Source: Scilla litardierei
Taxonomy: Eukaryota; Streptophyta; Magnoliopsida; Asparagales; Asparagaceae
Length of the DNA: 64,000 nucleotides
Direction: 5' to 3'
Assembly: GCA_030789695.1 (NCBI GenBank)
Contig: JAULAV010003347.1
Coordinates: forward strand, 44,589 to 108,588
The notes under the pieces are model-generated. The model ran no database searches and was not told where the DNA came from. It saw only the letters and a program-made list of their open reading frames with translations. A program made the position numbers and the translations under genes. Below, piece after piece: positions 33,177 to 45,229 of the stretch (within the stretch, counting starts at the first letter, position 1; each line of letters begins with the position of its first letter).

Positions 33177-33181
33177 AGAAC

Positions 33182-34282
33182 TGCCGGCTTGCTGTAGCCA
33201 TTGCCCATTCCAGAGTGGAAATGGCAGCACATCACGGTGGACTTTGTGACTGGTCTACCAAAGAGTACGAAGCAGAATGACGCTGTCTGGGTGATCGTAG
33301 ATCGATTGACCAAGTCAGCGCAGTTCATTCCTTTCAGAGTGGGCCAGTCTACAGAAGTATTGGCTAAGAAGTACATGGATGAGATTGTGAAACTGCATGG
33401 AGTTCCTATCAGCATTGTCTCGGACAGAGACACCAGGTTCACATCTCGTTTCTGGAGGAGCCTTCAGGAGAGCTTGGGGACTCACTTGAGGTTTAGTACG
33501 GCTTACCATCCTCAGACAGATGGTCAGTCAGAGCGTACTATTCAGATACTGGAAGACATGCTGCGGGCATGTATGCTGGACTTCAAAGGATCATGGGAAG
33601 ATCATCTCCATTTGGTGGAGTTTGCATACAACAACAGCTACCAGTCTAGCATTGGTATGGCACCTTTTACGGCACTGTATGGGAGGAAGTGTCGATCCCC
33701 CTTGAGCTGGGATGATGTGGGAGATCGAGAGTTGGTTGGTCCTGAGCTAATCACCGAAGCCGTGGATGTGGTTCGGACCATCAGAGAGAAGCTGCAGCTG
33801 GCTCAAGACAGGTACAAGCATTGGGCAGATGCGAAACGTCGACACATGGGGTTCCAGCCCGGCGATCATGTATTTCTGAAGATCTCGCCCAACCGAGGAT
33901 TGATTCGTTTTGGTCGGAGAGAAAAACTCAGTCCCCGATTCATTGGGCCTTTCGATATTCTGGAGCGAATAGGAGAGGTGGCATACAAGCTTGCACTACC
34001 CCTGCCTTAGAGGGAGTGCACAATGTATTCCATATCTCGCAGTTGCGTCGCTATGTGAGCGACCCGAGTCATGTCGTGGACTACTCAGAGATCGCAGTTC
34101 GTCCAGACTTGACGTACGAGCAGCAACCCATAGAGATCCTTGATCGACGCCAGAAAGTCTTCAGGAACAGGACTATTGAGCTAGTCAGAGTGATGTGGCG
34201 TCGCGACTCGTCAGGGGAGTCTACCTGGGAGCGAGAGGATGAGATACGAGGACGTTACCCCTACCTCTTCCCTACACAGTAG
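33182..34282 (+). pseudogene. pol: Element A pol, C-terminal part: integrase core and chromodomain-like tail
   Basis: Continues the frame cut at 5650. TAG at 33195-33197 interrupts it at once. The integrase core has Asp in ITVDFVTGLP, Asp in IVSDRDTRF and Glu in HPQTDGQSERT, so all three catalytic residues are kept. Then come the FAYNNSYQSS and PLSWDDVG blocks and the GPFDILERIGEVAYKLALP module. Near 33999-34004 a one-base deletion in a C-run shifts the frame. The tail then reads GVHNVFHISQLRRY and ILDRRQKVFRNRTIELVRVMW, ending TAG-adjacent at 34282. This tail matches the chromodomain-type C-terminus of Tekay/Del chromoviruses, which binds chromatin and guides insertion. Confidence 0.9.
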
Positions 34283-34284
34283 AG

Positions 34285-34320
34285 AATTCCGGGGACGGAA
34301 TTATTCTAAGGAGGGTAGGA
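34285..34320 (+). promoter_or_regulatory. Element A pre-PPT hairpin and polypurine tract
   Basis: Stem AATTCCG/CGGAATT with loop GGGA (34285-34302), then ATTCTAAGGAGGGTAGGA up to the LTR. The stem differs from the B/D/E stem by a paired T-A to G-C change. Confidence 0.7.
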
Positions 34321-36750
34321 TGTAACGACCTGTTTTTCTAGTCGTATTTTGACTATTGTGTGCGTGTATTTTTACTTCGTTGATCCGGTTATTTTCATCC
34401 GAGTGGTTATTCGTCCGCACGTCGACGCGAGCGCGTCGTCGTTTTCAGGTTACTGGAGCGTAATTTCGTAATTTTTATCTGTAAATCATGATTATTTTTA
34501 ATTAAAAAGTTAATTATTAATTACCTTTAACTAAATTACTTTTACTAATAACTTTTTCTAAAACTACCTTTACCCTATTACTTTTACCCTAAACCCTAAC
34601 CTACCCAATTGAATCCCACCGAAAGAATCGGTGAGATCCAACATCTGTTTTCATTCCTCCCCTACCATCAACCACCCCTTTCAAAGAGCTGTCCCCTCCA
34701 TCCCCCGTTGTTAAACCAACCTACAGGAACCGAACACACAGTAGCAAGCATCATCAGCCACCCCCTCCCCATACAACGACGATAAGCCACCACAAAGAGA
34801 CCAGCAACAACATCATCATCGTCACAACAACCATCAGCCACCACAACGACAACCCAACATCTTCTCCTCCACAATTCAGCCATCCAACTCCTTACAAGCC
34901 AAAATCAAACCAAAAATCCCCATTCAAACTAGAAATAAAAACAAACTAAATCTGTAACCAAAAACCCAAAATCAACCAATTGCAACCCAATTTCAGAAAT
35001 CAAAACTCCCCTCCGACAGCCGCCATGCCCAGCCCCCTACCCGCCGTCGCCCCGACCGCCCTCTTCGACGCCAGGGAATCATCGACGCCGCGCCCCGAGC
35101 TCGGATCTGAGCCGCCGTGCCTCAGAACCCGCCCCCGCCGTGATCCCGCCTCCGATCCGACCGTCCCCGCCTTGATCGCCGCCGCCGCTCCAGAGAACCG
35201 CCCCGTCGCCGCTTCAAAACCGCCCCGCCGCCGCTCCGGAGAACCGCCCCACCGCCGCCTTGGCCCGTGCCCGCCCCGATCCGCCGCCTGAGCCCCCCTG
35301 CCGGCCGTCCCCCCTTGCGCCGCCAAACCCCCTCGGACGCCGCCCCTTGCCCTTTCACCTGCAACAAAAAAAAGGAAAAGAACGAAAGACAGAGCAGAAC
35401 GAGAAAGAGACAGAGTGAGAAGGAGTGAGAGGTAAAGTTTTAAAGTGTTATTATATTAGATGTTATAAGACTTATAAGCTAAGTTAATTTTTCTAAAGTT
35501 AAGTTATAAAGATAGTTTATTAAATAAGTTAAGTAAGAGTGTTATGCTAAGTTTAAAATTAAAGTTAAACATGATTTTTAAAATAAGTTATAATATAAGT
35601 TATTACAGCAAGTTATTTAATAAGTTAATAATTTCAAATCTATAGTAGTTAAAATAGTAAGTAGATGCTATTATTATTATGTAACTAACTTTCCATGCAA
35701 CGTATGTGTACCAGGTACCCCTACCGTTGTCCAAACGCGCATTTCGCTACAAGGCGAAATCGGTAACTCACAGTACCCTAGCTATGGGGTTTAAAAATAA
35801 TATTGATGCATGCTAAATTAGTTTCTTTTCATCAGCAAAGTGATTCACATGAACCGTTAGCTAAATTTGATATGTTGCATAGCATCGTAAGTTGCACCGT
35901 ATCGTAAATTGAATTGAATTGGACTCCGTGACAGGTTTAACCGAAAGAGGTAACTGGAAAAGTGAGAATGGTAGTTGACTCGTAAATTGTAAATATGATA
36001 ACCTGCACACACACATGGGGTTTGGGGTAACTTATAATAGCGGAAGTGCGGGAGCGACCAGTCTGATCTTTGTAATGCACAGTATCGATTTGTTGAATAG
36101 TACCGATTTGTTGAATAGTATTGTTTTGTTGTAACCCGGGATATCAGGTGGACTCTTGGTTGCTTACCGTACTATCCATTATAAGTCACGAACTAGGATC
36201 AGGCACAACTAAAAACCTCTGGTCTTTTTAATATTGTTTATTGTTGACAGAATTGTGATAGTGGTAAATCTGTTATGTTACTTTTCTGCTCTATTGTACG
36301 CACTTTACTTATTGTCTCTTTAGATTGCCATGCTAGTTTTGCCATGTCAGTTTATTGTTTTAAATATCATGCTAGAGATACTTTGAGTTACGTCTGATCC
36401 TGGCGACCCTTCTCTTTGTGGTGGACTCGCCAGATAACCCCCAGGTCGAGGAGTTTGCACCAGAGGCTGTTGGCACTGAGTTCGTGGTTGAGTTTGACCA
36501 GCAGGACCAGCATGACCCTGAGTATTGAGAGTGAGTGTGGGAGTTTTATTATGTTGCTTTCAGAGTGGTTTGATGTATTTTGTATTCTGTTGTATTTTTC
36601 CTTTTCCTGTTAGCTGCTGGGTTGTAAAACCACTTTCATTATCAGTATTTTGGCGTATTTCTGCAACAGAGCCTGTGTTGACTTCATTGGTGCCTAGCAG
36701 GACTTGTGCATGTTCCAAACAGTAACGGGCCCCGAGAGTGGGTCGTTACA
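34321..36750 (+). repeat. Element A 3' LTR (full length)
   Basis: 2430 bp from TGTAACGACC to GGTCGTTACA, with inverted 10 bp ends. Its first part holds a CA-rich and then a GC-rich segment (34600-35350). The rest matches 1-1488. The right flank ATGGT is CACTA sequence; the matching left flank is outside the window. Confidence 0.95.
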
Positions 36751-37000
36751 ATGGTGGACCTTTGACATCGCTTATACGAAAAAGCGCTGTCTATTGAGAC
36801 CTTTGACAGTGCTTGTACTAAACAAGCGCTGTGAAAGGTTCTAATAGATATCGCTTCTTTAGTACAAGCGCTGTCTATGGTGGACATTTATCAGCGCTTG
36901 TACTAAACAAGCGTTACCTATCTGGGACCTTAGACAACGCGTGTTTAGTACAAGCGCTGTATTAGATCCCAATAGACGGCACTTCTTTAGTCGTTTTAGT
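36751..37000. repeat. CACTA subterminal repeats, left array (part)
   Basis: At least seven diverged copies of (A)AGCGCTGTCTA / TAGTACAAGCGCT in direct and inverted orientation, spaced about 30-40 bp, beginning directly at the edge of the element A LTR. Confidence 0.75.
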
Positions 37001-40000
37001 GCTGAATGAGAGAAATCTATGAACAATTTGAGATTTTGTTAAATGAGAGATATCATTCAAATTCTCTTCAAATAAGAGCCAGAATATTTTAGATTTAAGA
37101 TAAATCGTTGAAAGGCAAATAACAAGAGACTCTAAACATTAACAGCCACGGAATTGTTCAAAAGATTCCGGCCATAAATTATAACCATAAATATTTCAGC
37201 CATAAAAGGTTCACATATACATGTAGATAGGCCGTGCCATGGTAACAGAGCTCAAACAATAAATCATAAATAACTATTCCATCAATAAATCATAAATAAC
37301 TATTCCATCATAAATAACTCGTGCTTGCTAACATTTCTGCCCTGTTTTCTACTCAAATAACCACATAACAAATTATGAGGATATGGGCTTCCTACTTTGT
37401 TTCTTTCCTTGTCCTGCATCTTCCTTCATTCCATCCTGTCCACCTAAAAAATTTAAGGCAAGGAGCCTGTGAGAGCCTCTCCCTTGATCGATCTGCAACC
37501 GCGTGCATCAAAAAATATGCAGCATTTAACGTTTAGGTTCTGCTTAGACGCTACACTTCCATCAACCTGAGGAATTTGTAGTAGATTCGCAGTCATAATC
37601 AGTACCAACGTAAGTTTTACTACATGGAAAAAAAATATGAAGATGCTTACTGGATCGGTGTAGGCGAGATCATCCGCAAACTAAAGGGTGTAGTTTCCTG
37701 AAACATAAAAAAGAGGTTTAAGTATTGGCAACAAAGACAGGGAACAAAGCAGCCTTTAACAAAGTTCATCAGAATTGGCACCATATTTTTTACCAGGCTT
37801 GCTCTTAGATATCATTTCCCTGAGAAATTCAATCATTTTGTTGGCTCCAACTGATATGTGAATAACATGATTCAGTACAAATTGCGAGCATGTAAAAAGA
37901 ATGTATATAAAACTATAGAAAGAGTTTTTCATCATTAAATAACTCAGACATTACCCCTCAAACAGAGTGCATATATATGATCTTGATTTCTCTGAAGCCG
38001 ACTGCATTACTCTTGATGGAAAACAAACACCTACAAAAATTTGAGCATTAAGAACAACTTGTGAATACTAGCACTCAAGGCAGCTATGGAAAAATCAACT
38101 CCCATGTATGAAGAAATGGTAAAAGAGTGGTAAGTAACCACTGTTTCTCTGCAGTTCAGAAATAAAACACAACGAACTCATTCATCTGCACCGTGAAAGC
38201 AAACGTTACATCTGAACAATCAATTTGTAACGTTATTCTCTTCAGTCGGTCTTCTTTAGAATTGCCAAGTTTGATAAACCCCTGAACATACAGCAAAAGA
38301 AAATTGAGTTGTCTGCCTGCCAGTTAAGATGCGATTTTAAATAACAAAAGAGGCCCTCTAAAGCTAATGTTATTCCTCCAACAGCTCGCTATCATGAGTT
38401 CAAAACTTCTTAAGCAACGGCAGATTAAGGCGCATCCATGATGCATTGCCCATGTAGAAATGAGAGAGATGATATAAAACCAAGCCCTTTTCTTAGTCTG
38501 CATCCATCTCTTCCAGCGCCGCCTTGGCAGCCGCCTTGGCTTCATCCAGGAGAGCATCAGGAACCTGCAGATTTCACCATATAACAAAGAGTTATTTGGG
38601 TTGCTTGCAAACACCAGAAAGTACAATTCACTAGATAAGAACATAAGCATTAAGCAAAAGCCAAGAGACATATGGTTTCAGTAAAGAACACACAGAATCC
38701 AGCCTAATACTGAAAGGCCCTTGCCAACAATATTGATAAGGTAATTCGATAATTTCTTGTTATTTTTCAAGGCCAAATGAAGTCATATATCTACCAAGTG
38801 CATACACATACATCATCATCGAGATTTGATGCTACGCAGCCCTATGCTACAACACCAAAGTGCCATGGTGCAATGGGCAAAAGGGACTTCTGCTCGGCAA
38901 AGCACATATGCGTCTCCAGATCCTGTTGTTCGTTGAAAAACAATTTTAAAAAAATCTGAAACAGTAAATAATTTGTTGCATGTGTTTTATGTGAGAACCG
39001 CTTAGTCCACATGAAAACTTTTCCCAACATAAGTAACAGGTTTTCGTTCTTAATAAACCAATCCACTGAAAAATGTTTGGAGGTCATTTCTCTCCTTGGC
39101 TAGTCTAAGATTTTCAAGCAATATTCAGAATATTACTTCTATGCTACTGTCGTCTCTATTTTAGTATTAATACCATAAGATCAAAGAACTAGGTAGTAGT
39201 TTTTCTTATTTTGTGTGCATGTTTTTTGGACTAGCTCATCATTACCAGTCCTTTCATTTCATTCATTTGCTTGATTATTGAACTTGTGTTCATGTTTACT
39301 CTGACTTAATCAGCAAGTCTGTGTCTCTATGATTCTTTAGGAACTTGCAAATTCTTTGCACATTCAAACTCGAGGCCATCTTGTTCGATTTATGGATGCC
39401 ATCGAAGAAATACTTGTCCACGAGATGCACTCTGAAGTCCATCCAAGCGGCACGTCGAAGGTGCTCGTGACACACAACATCATCCCAGACGTACCAACAC
39501 CTTTGGCCTCAGAATTATCCCATTGCTGTTAACGCATCTGAGGGGACTGAGAGACTCAAATCTCTTGGTGTTCAAAACACCTCTTAACTTCTCCTGAAGT
39601 TGGTAAAATCCTGAAGACTTAACAACACCTCCTAGAAACTTGAAAATGAACCTCATGCCATATTATATTTAAATCACACAGAGCTTGTAATTTAATATTA
39701 TGAGATTGAAGTCCTCAGACCTCATAATTCGATTTAAAGCATCCACACCCTCAAACCATATTCCCCATTAAATTTGCAACTGACGAAGAAATAGCACTTT
39801 TATCGCGAAAAGTCATGTTGCGTTGCATATGATGCATGTACCACAATGATCTTTTTCTTTGTTATTGTGTACTTTTACAATTTACCATGTGATATCATTG
39901 TAGCAAGATATCAACGTGTCTGTGTCGACACAATAACCAATCTGAGGTATTACCATCCACAGACGCTTTGACACATACACATCCCATTTTTAGCCTGATA

Positions 40001-40457
40001 GAGCCTGTACCCTTGGCCCAGGGAAACTGTGACACTGGAATCAGAGGAGTTGCCTTCAGTATGAGCGGCATATTTCGCTGTAAGATGTGAGAAAAGATTG
40101 ATATAAACCACACCACGAACCCAATCAGCCAACGACGACGACGACAAGAAAGCCCATATCCCAAACGTCTGGTGTTAGCCACATGCAACCTTTTCCGACA
40201 AGTGGACAGACGACAATGTTCAGAGTGCATGCGCTTCTTATTTCAACAATCTGGGGCTAAACTCTAAAAGTCCTTTTCATATTTCAGAAACTTCCACCCT
40301 ATTCTTCTTCTACACTAGGAGTGACACAGGTAGTTTAGACAACCATCTACTAAAGTGAATCATATTCACTAGAAAAAGCTCAAAAGTAGAAAAATTCATC
40401 TCTATCATTGCCTTTGGAATGAATTGAGTTAATGGCATCCACAATGTGAAGCAACAT
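37001..40457 (-). pseudogene. CACTA interior with exon-like fragments of unidentified gene(s)
   Basis: No long frame. On the minus strand, 38493-38564 looks like a terminal exon: an acceptor ending CTGCAG, then 24 codons ending KAALEEMDAD and a stop, unusually GC-rich for this region. Another exon-like minus-strand segment spans about 39958-40147 (SLGQGYRLYQAKNG) and is followed by GTAATACC. A third is near 38842-38975. On the plus strand 39341-39532 is open and protein-like (FMDAIEEILVHEMHSEVH). I recognise none of them. The rest is AT-rich and intron-like. Captured host-gene pieces inside a CACTA element are the likeliest reading; remnants of the transposon's own gene are an alternative. 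Confidence 0.35.
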
Positions 40458-43400
40458 TGTAACGCCCCGCTCTCCGGGATACCCGATAAGTACGAATCTG
40501 TATCAGGTATTCCCAAAGAGGCGGGTGCTACGAAAAGAAATACAAAAACAACACACCAAGCAGGTCCACTGTGCACTACTGGGATAGTACCTATAGCATT
40601 CCAGACAACACAGACAAACAAAGAACCAACAGCTCTACACTGATACATAATTAAAACACTGATACATATAAATATACAACTATCCAATTACAACATCACT
40701 TATATCAATCTCAAACATACAACATAAAACCCACAACTCGCCAAAGTATAATAACCCCCACCCAAAACTCACACACTCACACAACAACTCTCAAACTCCA
40801 ACCAACTGGCTATAAGCCTCCAACTCCAAGGATCAACAACTCGCTACCTGAAAAATATCAACGGGGACACGTCACAGCGTGACCCAGTAGGATGTCCAAA
40901 CCCAACTCACATGGTACAAATAGATGACATGCTCTATGCAATAGTCTGTAAACTATCTCAAGCATATCATGGTATGATCAATGTAAATGACATAATTAAC
41001 GGATCACGTACCTGCCGCAAAGAAGAACTTGCAAAATAAAGTAAGTGCTACAGATAAAGAAGTCAACTGCGAAGTCAAGAAGCTGAGACAAGTTCAAGCA
41101 ATGATACATCAAGAATGCAGTATTAAGGGCTACTAACTTTAACTTAATTACAACTAAAAGTACCAACATTAGAATTCTACATTGGGAACATATCATTTAA
41201 TACAAGTTCATATCTACATTAAAAAGGCTACTAAATTAAGCCAAAGTTACAAAAAGGCAACCAATCTTAACTTAAAGATCACAATTTTATGGAATGTCAC
41301 AAGAATTAACTTTCTACAACTAATTTATTCAAGTTATATGGAGATATATCAAGAAACCCTCAAGATACTAACTCTAATTAATAAAGCCCTGGAAGATACC
41401 ACCCTTCGCACAATTATGTCATGGTGATTAAGACATATGCTAACTTCATTAAGGAGTCATCTCTAACCCACAACCTTCCTACAACTTAATGCTACAACTA
41501 GGACAACAACAACAACCACCCAATTTAAGATTTATTGCACTAGTAGAAAATCCTATAAACAACAACAATGAGCAACATACATATATGAAATAGTAAAGCC
41601 CAATCATTTAGACAATTTGGTATTCCTCTCTCTTCTTCATCTCTCCTCTCATACTTTCATTAAAATCTCCCAAATACCCAACAAACCCATGGCCAAATAA
41701 TTAGCCGCCTTTCTTCCTCATGGGAACGAGGAGCACCCGACCATAATCTCATTAACACAACATTAACAAAAACAACGATTAATAATACCACTAACACAAC
41801 AACAACAACACCAATGAATAACACCAACACCAACAACAACAACTAACACAACACCAACAACAACTAACAACAACAATGAATGAGGTGCACACAACAACAA
41901 CAACAACAACAACAATGACAACAACTTTAACAATACGACTAACACAACAACATGAATAATACCATTTTGTTTCAAGGGAAGGAAACACAACTTCAACTCA
42001 AGATCAACTACTAGCAATCACCAAAACCCCACTTTTCCAACATACAACCATTTCAAGCACCGAATGCATTCATGGCAACATCCACACTCATAAAATAGCA
42101 ATCATATATAAATAACCACAAGTCACGCATAATGCTCCATAATACCATGATGCGTATGAAACACAATGCAATGCGATGCAATGCGATGCAATGCAATGCA
42201 ATGGGATCCCATGAATATGCCGGTGTGCAAGTGTATCGTGCACATACTCCGTTATCAATGTGGGGCCACCTAATGGTATCAAGAGGTTGCCCATGACGAC
42301 TTCTCCCGCCTCCTACCATGGCAACTTTGTCTATGCCCTGCACCCCACCTTCGTGTCCCTAATAACATCATATCACTTATTCCATATTCCACGTGTAACC
42401 AACAACACACCGCCAATTTTTCATCTCATTTCATTGTTCACATGTTTCACTTTTTACACAAATTAAATTGAATAAATAACTTCCAACAACCCAAAATGAG
42501 AGCAATATCACAAAACATGGCCCATTCTCATACAAGAGAAATTTAATAATAAAGTTCCATGTTTCATGAGGAATTTAAGCAACACATCTTCCCCATTCCA
42601 AAACTTTTCTACACCAAAACAAAATTAAAGCAACACATTACTCAATAGTTTACTTCTCATCTCAAATAAAAATTAGAGCAACATCTCATCTCAATTAGTT
42701 GCATACATATGAAGTTAAGCAACCTCTCATCTTAATTGGGTGCACACATATGAAAATTAAACAACATCTCTCTTAATTGGTTGTTCACATAATTCACATG
42801 ATTTACCTAATTAGCACTTTTCATGCAAGGGAAAGTGGGAAATAAAGCTTCCAATATTCAACTTGAGGGCAATTTCAACTTAATCAATGAAAATTGAACT
42901 TAAAGAACAATTCTACTTAATTCAACTAAAACATAGCATCAATAATTTCAATACATCCTACAATTTCAACACAACATGAAAATTGGGTATAAAGCAAAAT
43001 TAACCCAACACCTCATATAATTTCAATTTCACAAAATTAATGAAACAAAGCATTCAAGAACAACATGAAATCTAATCATGGCATCAACACATCATATTAA
43101 TTCAATCTTGCATGCACTATGTCAAAGAATTTCACAAAAACCCAAAGATGCAAACTTTACTTTCAATATGCAATAAAAATGAAACATATGAATTGGGGAT
43201 GGAATCCTACCTCATTGAAGAGCCAAACCCACCTTCCAATTAGATGAAATCCTCCATCAATCTCATCTTCTAGCTTCAAAATCCCCAAATTCCTCTTGAT
43301 TTCTTATCCAAGCTCAAACCCTAAGCAAAGCCCTCTTCCAATTTCTTTTTCAATTTCATGAAACCCCACCTCTCCTCTTTCAACTCCCCCTGCTCATCAT

Positions 43401-43980
43401 CCTCTCTCCTCCTTCCCCATCTCTCTCTCTCTCTAATTTTCTCTCTTTCTTTAGTTCCTTCTTTTTCTTTCTCCCTTTCTTCTTTCCTGTTCTCTTTTCT
43501 CCTTTTTTTGGCCGGGGAATATTCGGCCACATGAGGAGGTCGACAGTCTTGGGGGGTAAAGGAAATGGGAGTAAAAAAAATATAAGAATTAAAGGGAAGA
43601 TGAAAGAATGTTGTAAAAAAAGGAAAGGTTTGGGTATTTACAAGTTTGCCATTCCTATTCTCATTCTCTTCTATCATCTAATATCCAAGCCCAATAACAA
43701 ACCCAACAATCAACCTTAGCAACTAAGGTTAGCTAAGGCCCCAATCAATAATAATAACAATAATAACAATCAACATCAACAATAACCCCAATAATAATAC
43801 CAATAACATTCATTAATATTTATCTCCTTATTACTAATATGAATAACGACGCCAATAATAATAATACCAGTCATGACATATTCAACCTCATAGCCATTCA
43901 CATAGGAAATTACTATACACACAACAAAATTACTATACACACACACGCTCATATAGTATTTCACACATACGGGCATTACA
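40458..43980 (-). repeat. Element D 3' LTR
   Basis: Contains low-complexity (CAA)n at about 41760-41940, pyrimidine-rich blocks near 43340-43500, and a GATGCAATGC pentamer run at 42170-42205 followed by GGGATCCCATGAAT. The last is shared with the LTRs of element E, so D and E belong to one family group. No coding capacity is seen. Confidence 0.75.
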
Positions 43981-44114
43981 ATTTACACACCTTAAAAATC
44001 AAGTCCGTCCTCGGACTTCCTAACTTAGGTCTTTACCTTAAGGCTTGACGACTACCCACCTTAAGACTCAACTACCCCTTGGAACACTACACGCACTACC
44101 CTTATACAGTCGCA

Positions 44115-44141
44115 ATGCGGTGACCTGTATGGGCCACCAAC
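44115..44141 (-). promoter_or_regulatory. Element D primer-binding-site-like motif
   Basis: On the minus strand, directly after the LTR end: GTTGGTGGCCCATACAGGTC followed by ACCGCATT. Same core as in A, B and E. Confidence 0.55.
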
Positions 44142-44607
44142 TGTAACGTCCCGCTCCCCGGGATACCCGATAAGTACGAATCTGTATCAAGTATTCCCGA
44201 AGAGGCGGGTGATACGAAAGAAAATACAAAAACAACACACAAAGCAGGTCCACTGCGCACTGCTGGGATAGTACATGTAGCATTCCAGACAACACAGACA
44301 AACAAAAAACCAACAGCTCTACACTGATACATAATTAAAACACTGATACATATAAATATACAGCTATCCAATTACAACATCACTTATACCAATCTCAAAC
44401 ATACAACATAAAACCCACAACTCGCCAAAGTATAATAACCCCCACCCAAAACTCTCACACTCACGCAACAACTCTCAAACTCCAACCAACTGGCTATAAG
44501 CCTCCAACTCCAAGGATCAACAACCTGCTACCTGAAAAATATTAACGGGGACAGCGTGACCCAGTAGGATGTCCAAACCCAACTCACATGGTACAAATGG
44601 ATGACAC
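44142..44607 (-). repeat. Element D 5' LTR, truncated
   Basis: Matches 40458-40922 closely, then diverges abruptly into CACTA interior sequence. Confidence 0.75.
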
Positions 44608-45229
44608 CTAGCGTGCAATGTACAATTCAAGCATTCCCAATTTCAATCTTTTAATGAATATGAAGAATTTTGCATCAAAAGACCGAAAATAATAATCAAG
44701 AAAAGGAATAACAGATGGAAATTTTTCCAGGGTACCTGAAAGAGATTAGATTATCGTCGTCACCATGGCTTGTTGCTGGCGGTTGAGTGCAAGAAAAAAT
44801 TTAACTAAGCGGGAAGACGCTGAATTTTTCTGGGTTTCGATCGATTGGTTCGCTTGATCGAGCGCACGAAGAGGGAAAATTTCGAAATTTTCGGTGGTTT
44901 TCCCTCTAGGGCTTGGGTTACTCGAGCGCACGAAGATGGAAGAGGGAATAAGGCTTGGGTTGCTCGAGGGCACGAAGCAGCGGCCTGGCTCAATTTTCCT
45001 TCTAAAAAGCAAACCGCACGATTAAAGAGGGAAGATTTCGAAATTTTCGGTGGTTTTTCCCTCTAGGGTTTGGGTTACTCGAGCGCACGAAGATGGAAGA
45101 GGGAATAGTGCTTGGGTTGCTCGAGGGCACGAAGCAGCGGCCGGGCTCAATTTTTCTTCTAAAAAGCAAACCACGCGATTACTCTAGGGCTTCAGAGCGC
45201 TGCGAGCTGCTGAGCGTGAATATTAATGT
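44608..45229 (-). repeat. CACTA interior with a 156 bp tandem duplication
   Basis: 44871-45026 and 45027-45182 are near-identical direct repeats starting GAGGGAARATTTCGAAATTTTCGG. Read on the minus strand they lie upstream of ATGGTGACGACG (near 44765), which is followed by a possible CTCTTTCAG acceptor. This resembles the promoter/leader and first exon of a captured gene, but no protein family is recognisable. Confidence 0.45.

Larger units (their letters stand above)
1..36750 (+). mobile_element. Element A: decayed Tekay/Del-like Ty3/gypsy chromovirus, split by nested insertions
   Basis: The order is 5' LTR (1-1488, left part outside the window), gag (1607-2650), protease/RT/RNase H/integrase zinc domain (3408-5650), then integrase core and chromodomain-like tail (33182-34282), a polypurine tract and the 3' LTR (34321-36750). 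A Sirevirus (5651-33176) splits the integrase; removing it with one copy of its AGAAC duplication rejoins the reading frame. Without the insertion the internal region is about 5.3 kb, normal for this lineage. Several nonsense codons and one frameshift show that it is dead. The 3' side abuts CACTA subterminal repeats, so A inserted into a CACTA element. Confidence 0.9.
40458..44607 (-). mobile_element. Element D: LTR retrotransposon derivative with about 160 bp between its LTRs
   Basis: Minus orientation. The 3' LTR is at 40458-43980 (3523 bp; plus-strand ends TGTAACGCCCCG and GGGCATTACA). Internal sequence is only 43981-44141. The 5' LTR is cut after about 465 bp (44142-44607), where similarity to 40458-40922 stops. 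The internal stretch keeps the purine-tract end, the AAGTCCG hairpin (44001-44018) and the primer-like motif next to the 5' LTR. Because the right LTR is truncated, no target duplication can be shown. Confidence 0.75.

Noticed and set aside
34980..35326. Frames of about 100 codons in the element A 3' LTR
   Set aside because: GC-rich LTR leader sequence with Pro/Arg/Ala bias; open on both strands, which indicates composition rather than coding.
41660..42017. Val/Leu/Cys-rich minus-strand frames that look like membrane proteins
   Set aside because: They are translations of a (CAA)n low-complexity run in the D LTR.
43321..43677. Minus-strand frame of 118 codons rich in Lys/Glu/Arg
   Set aside because: Derives from a pyrimidine-rich simple-sequence block in the D LTR.
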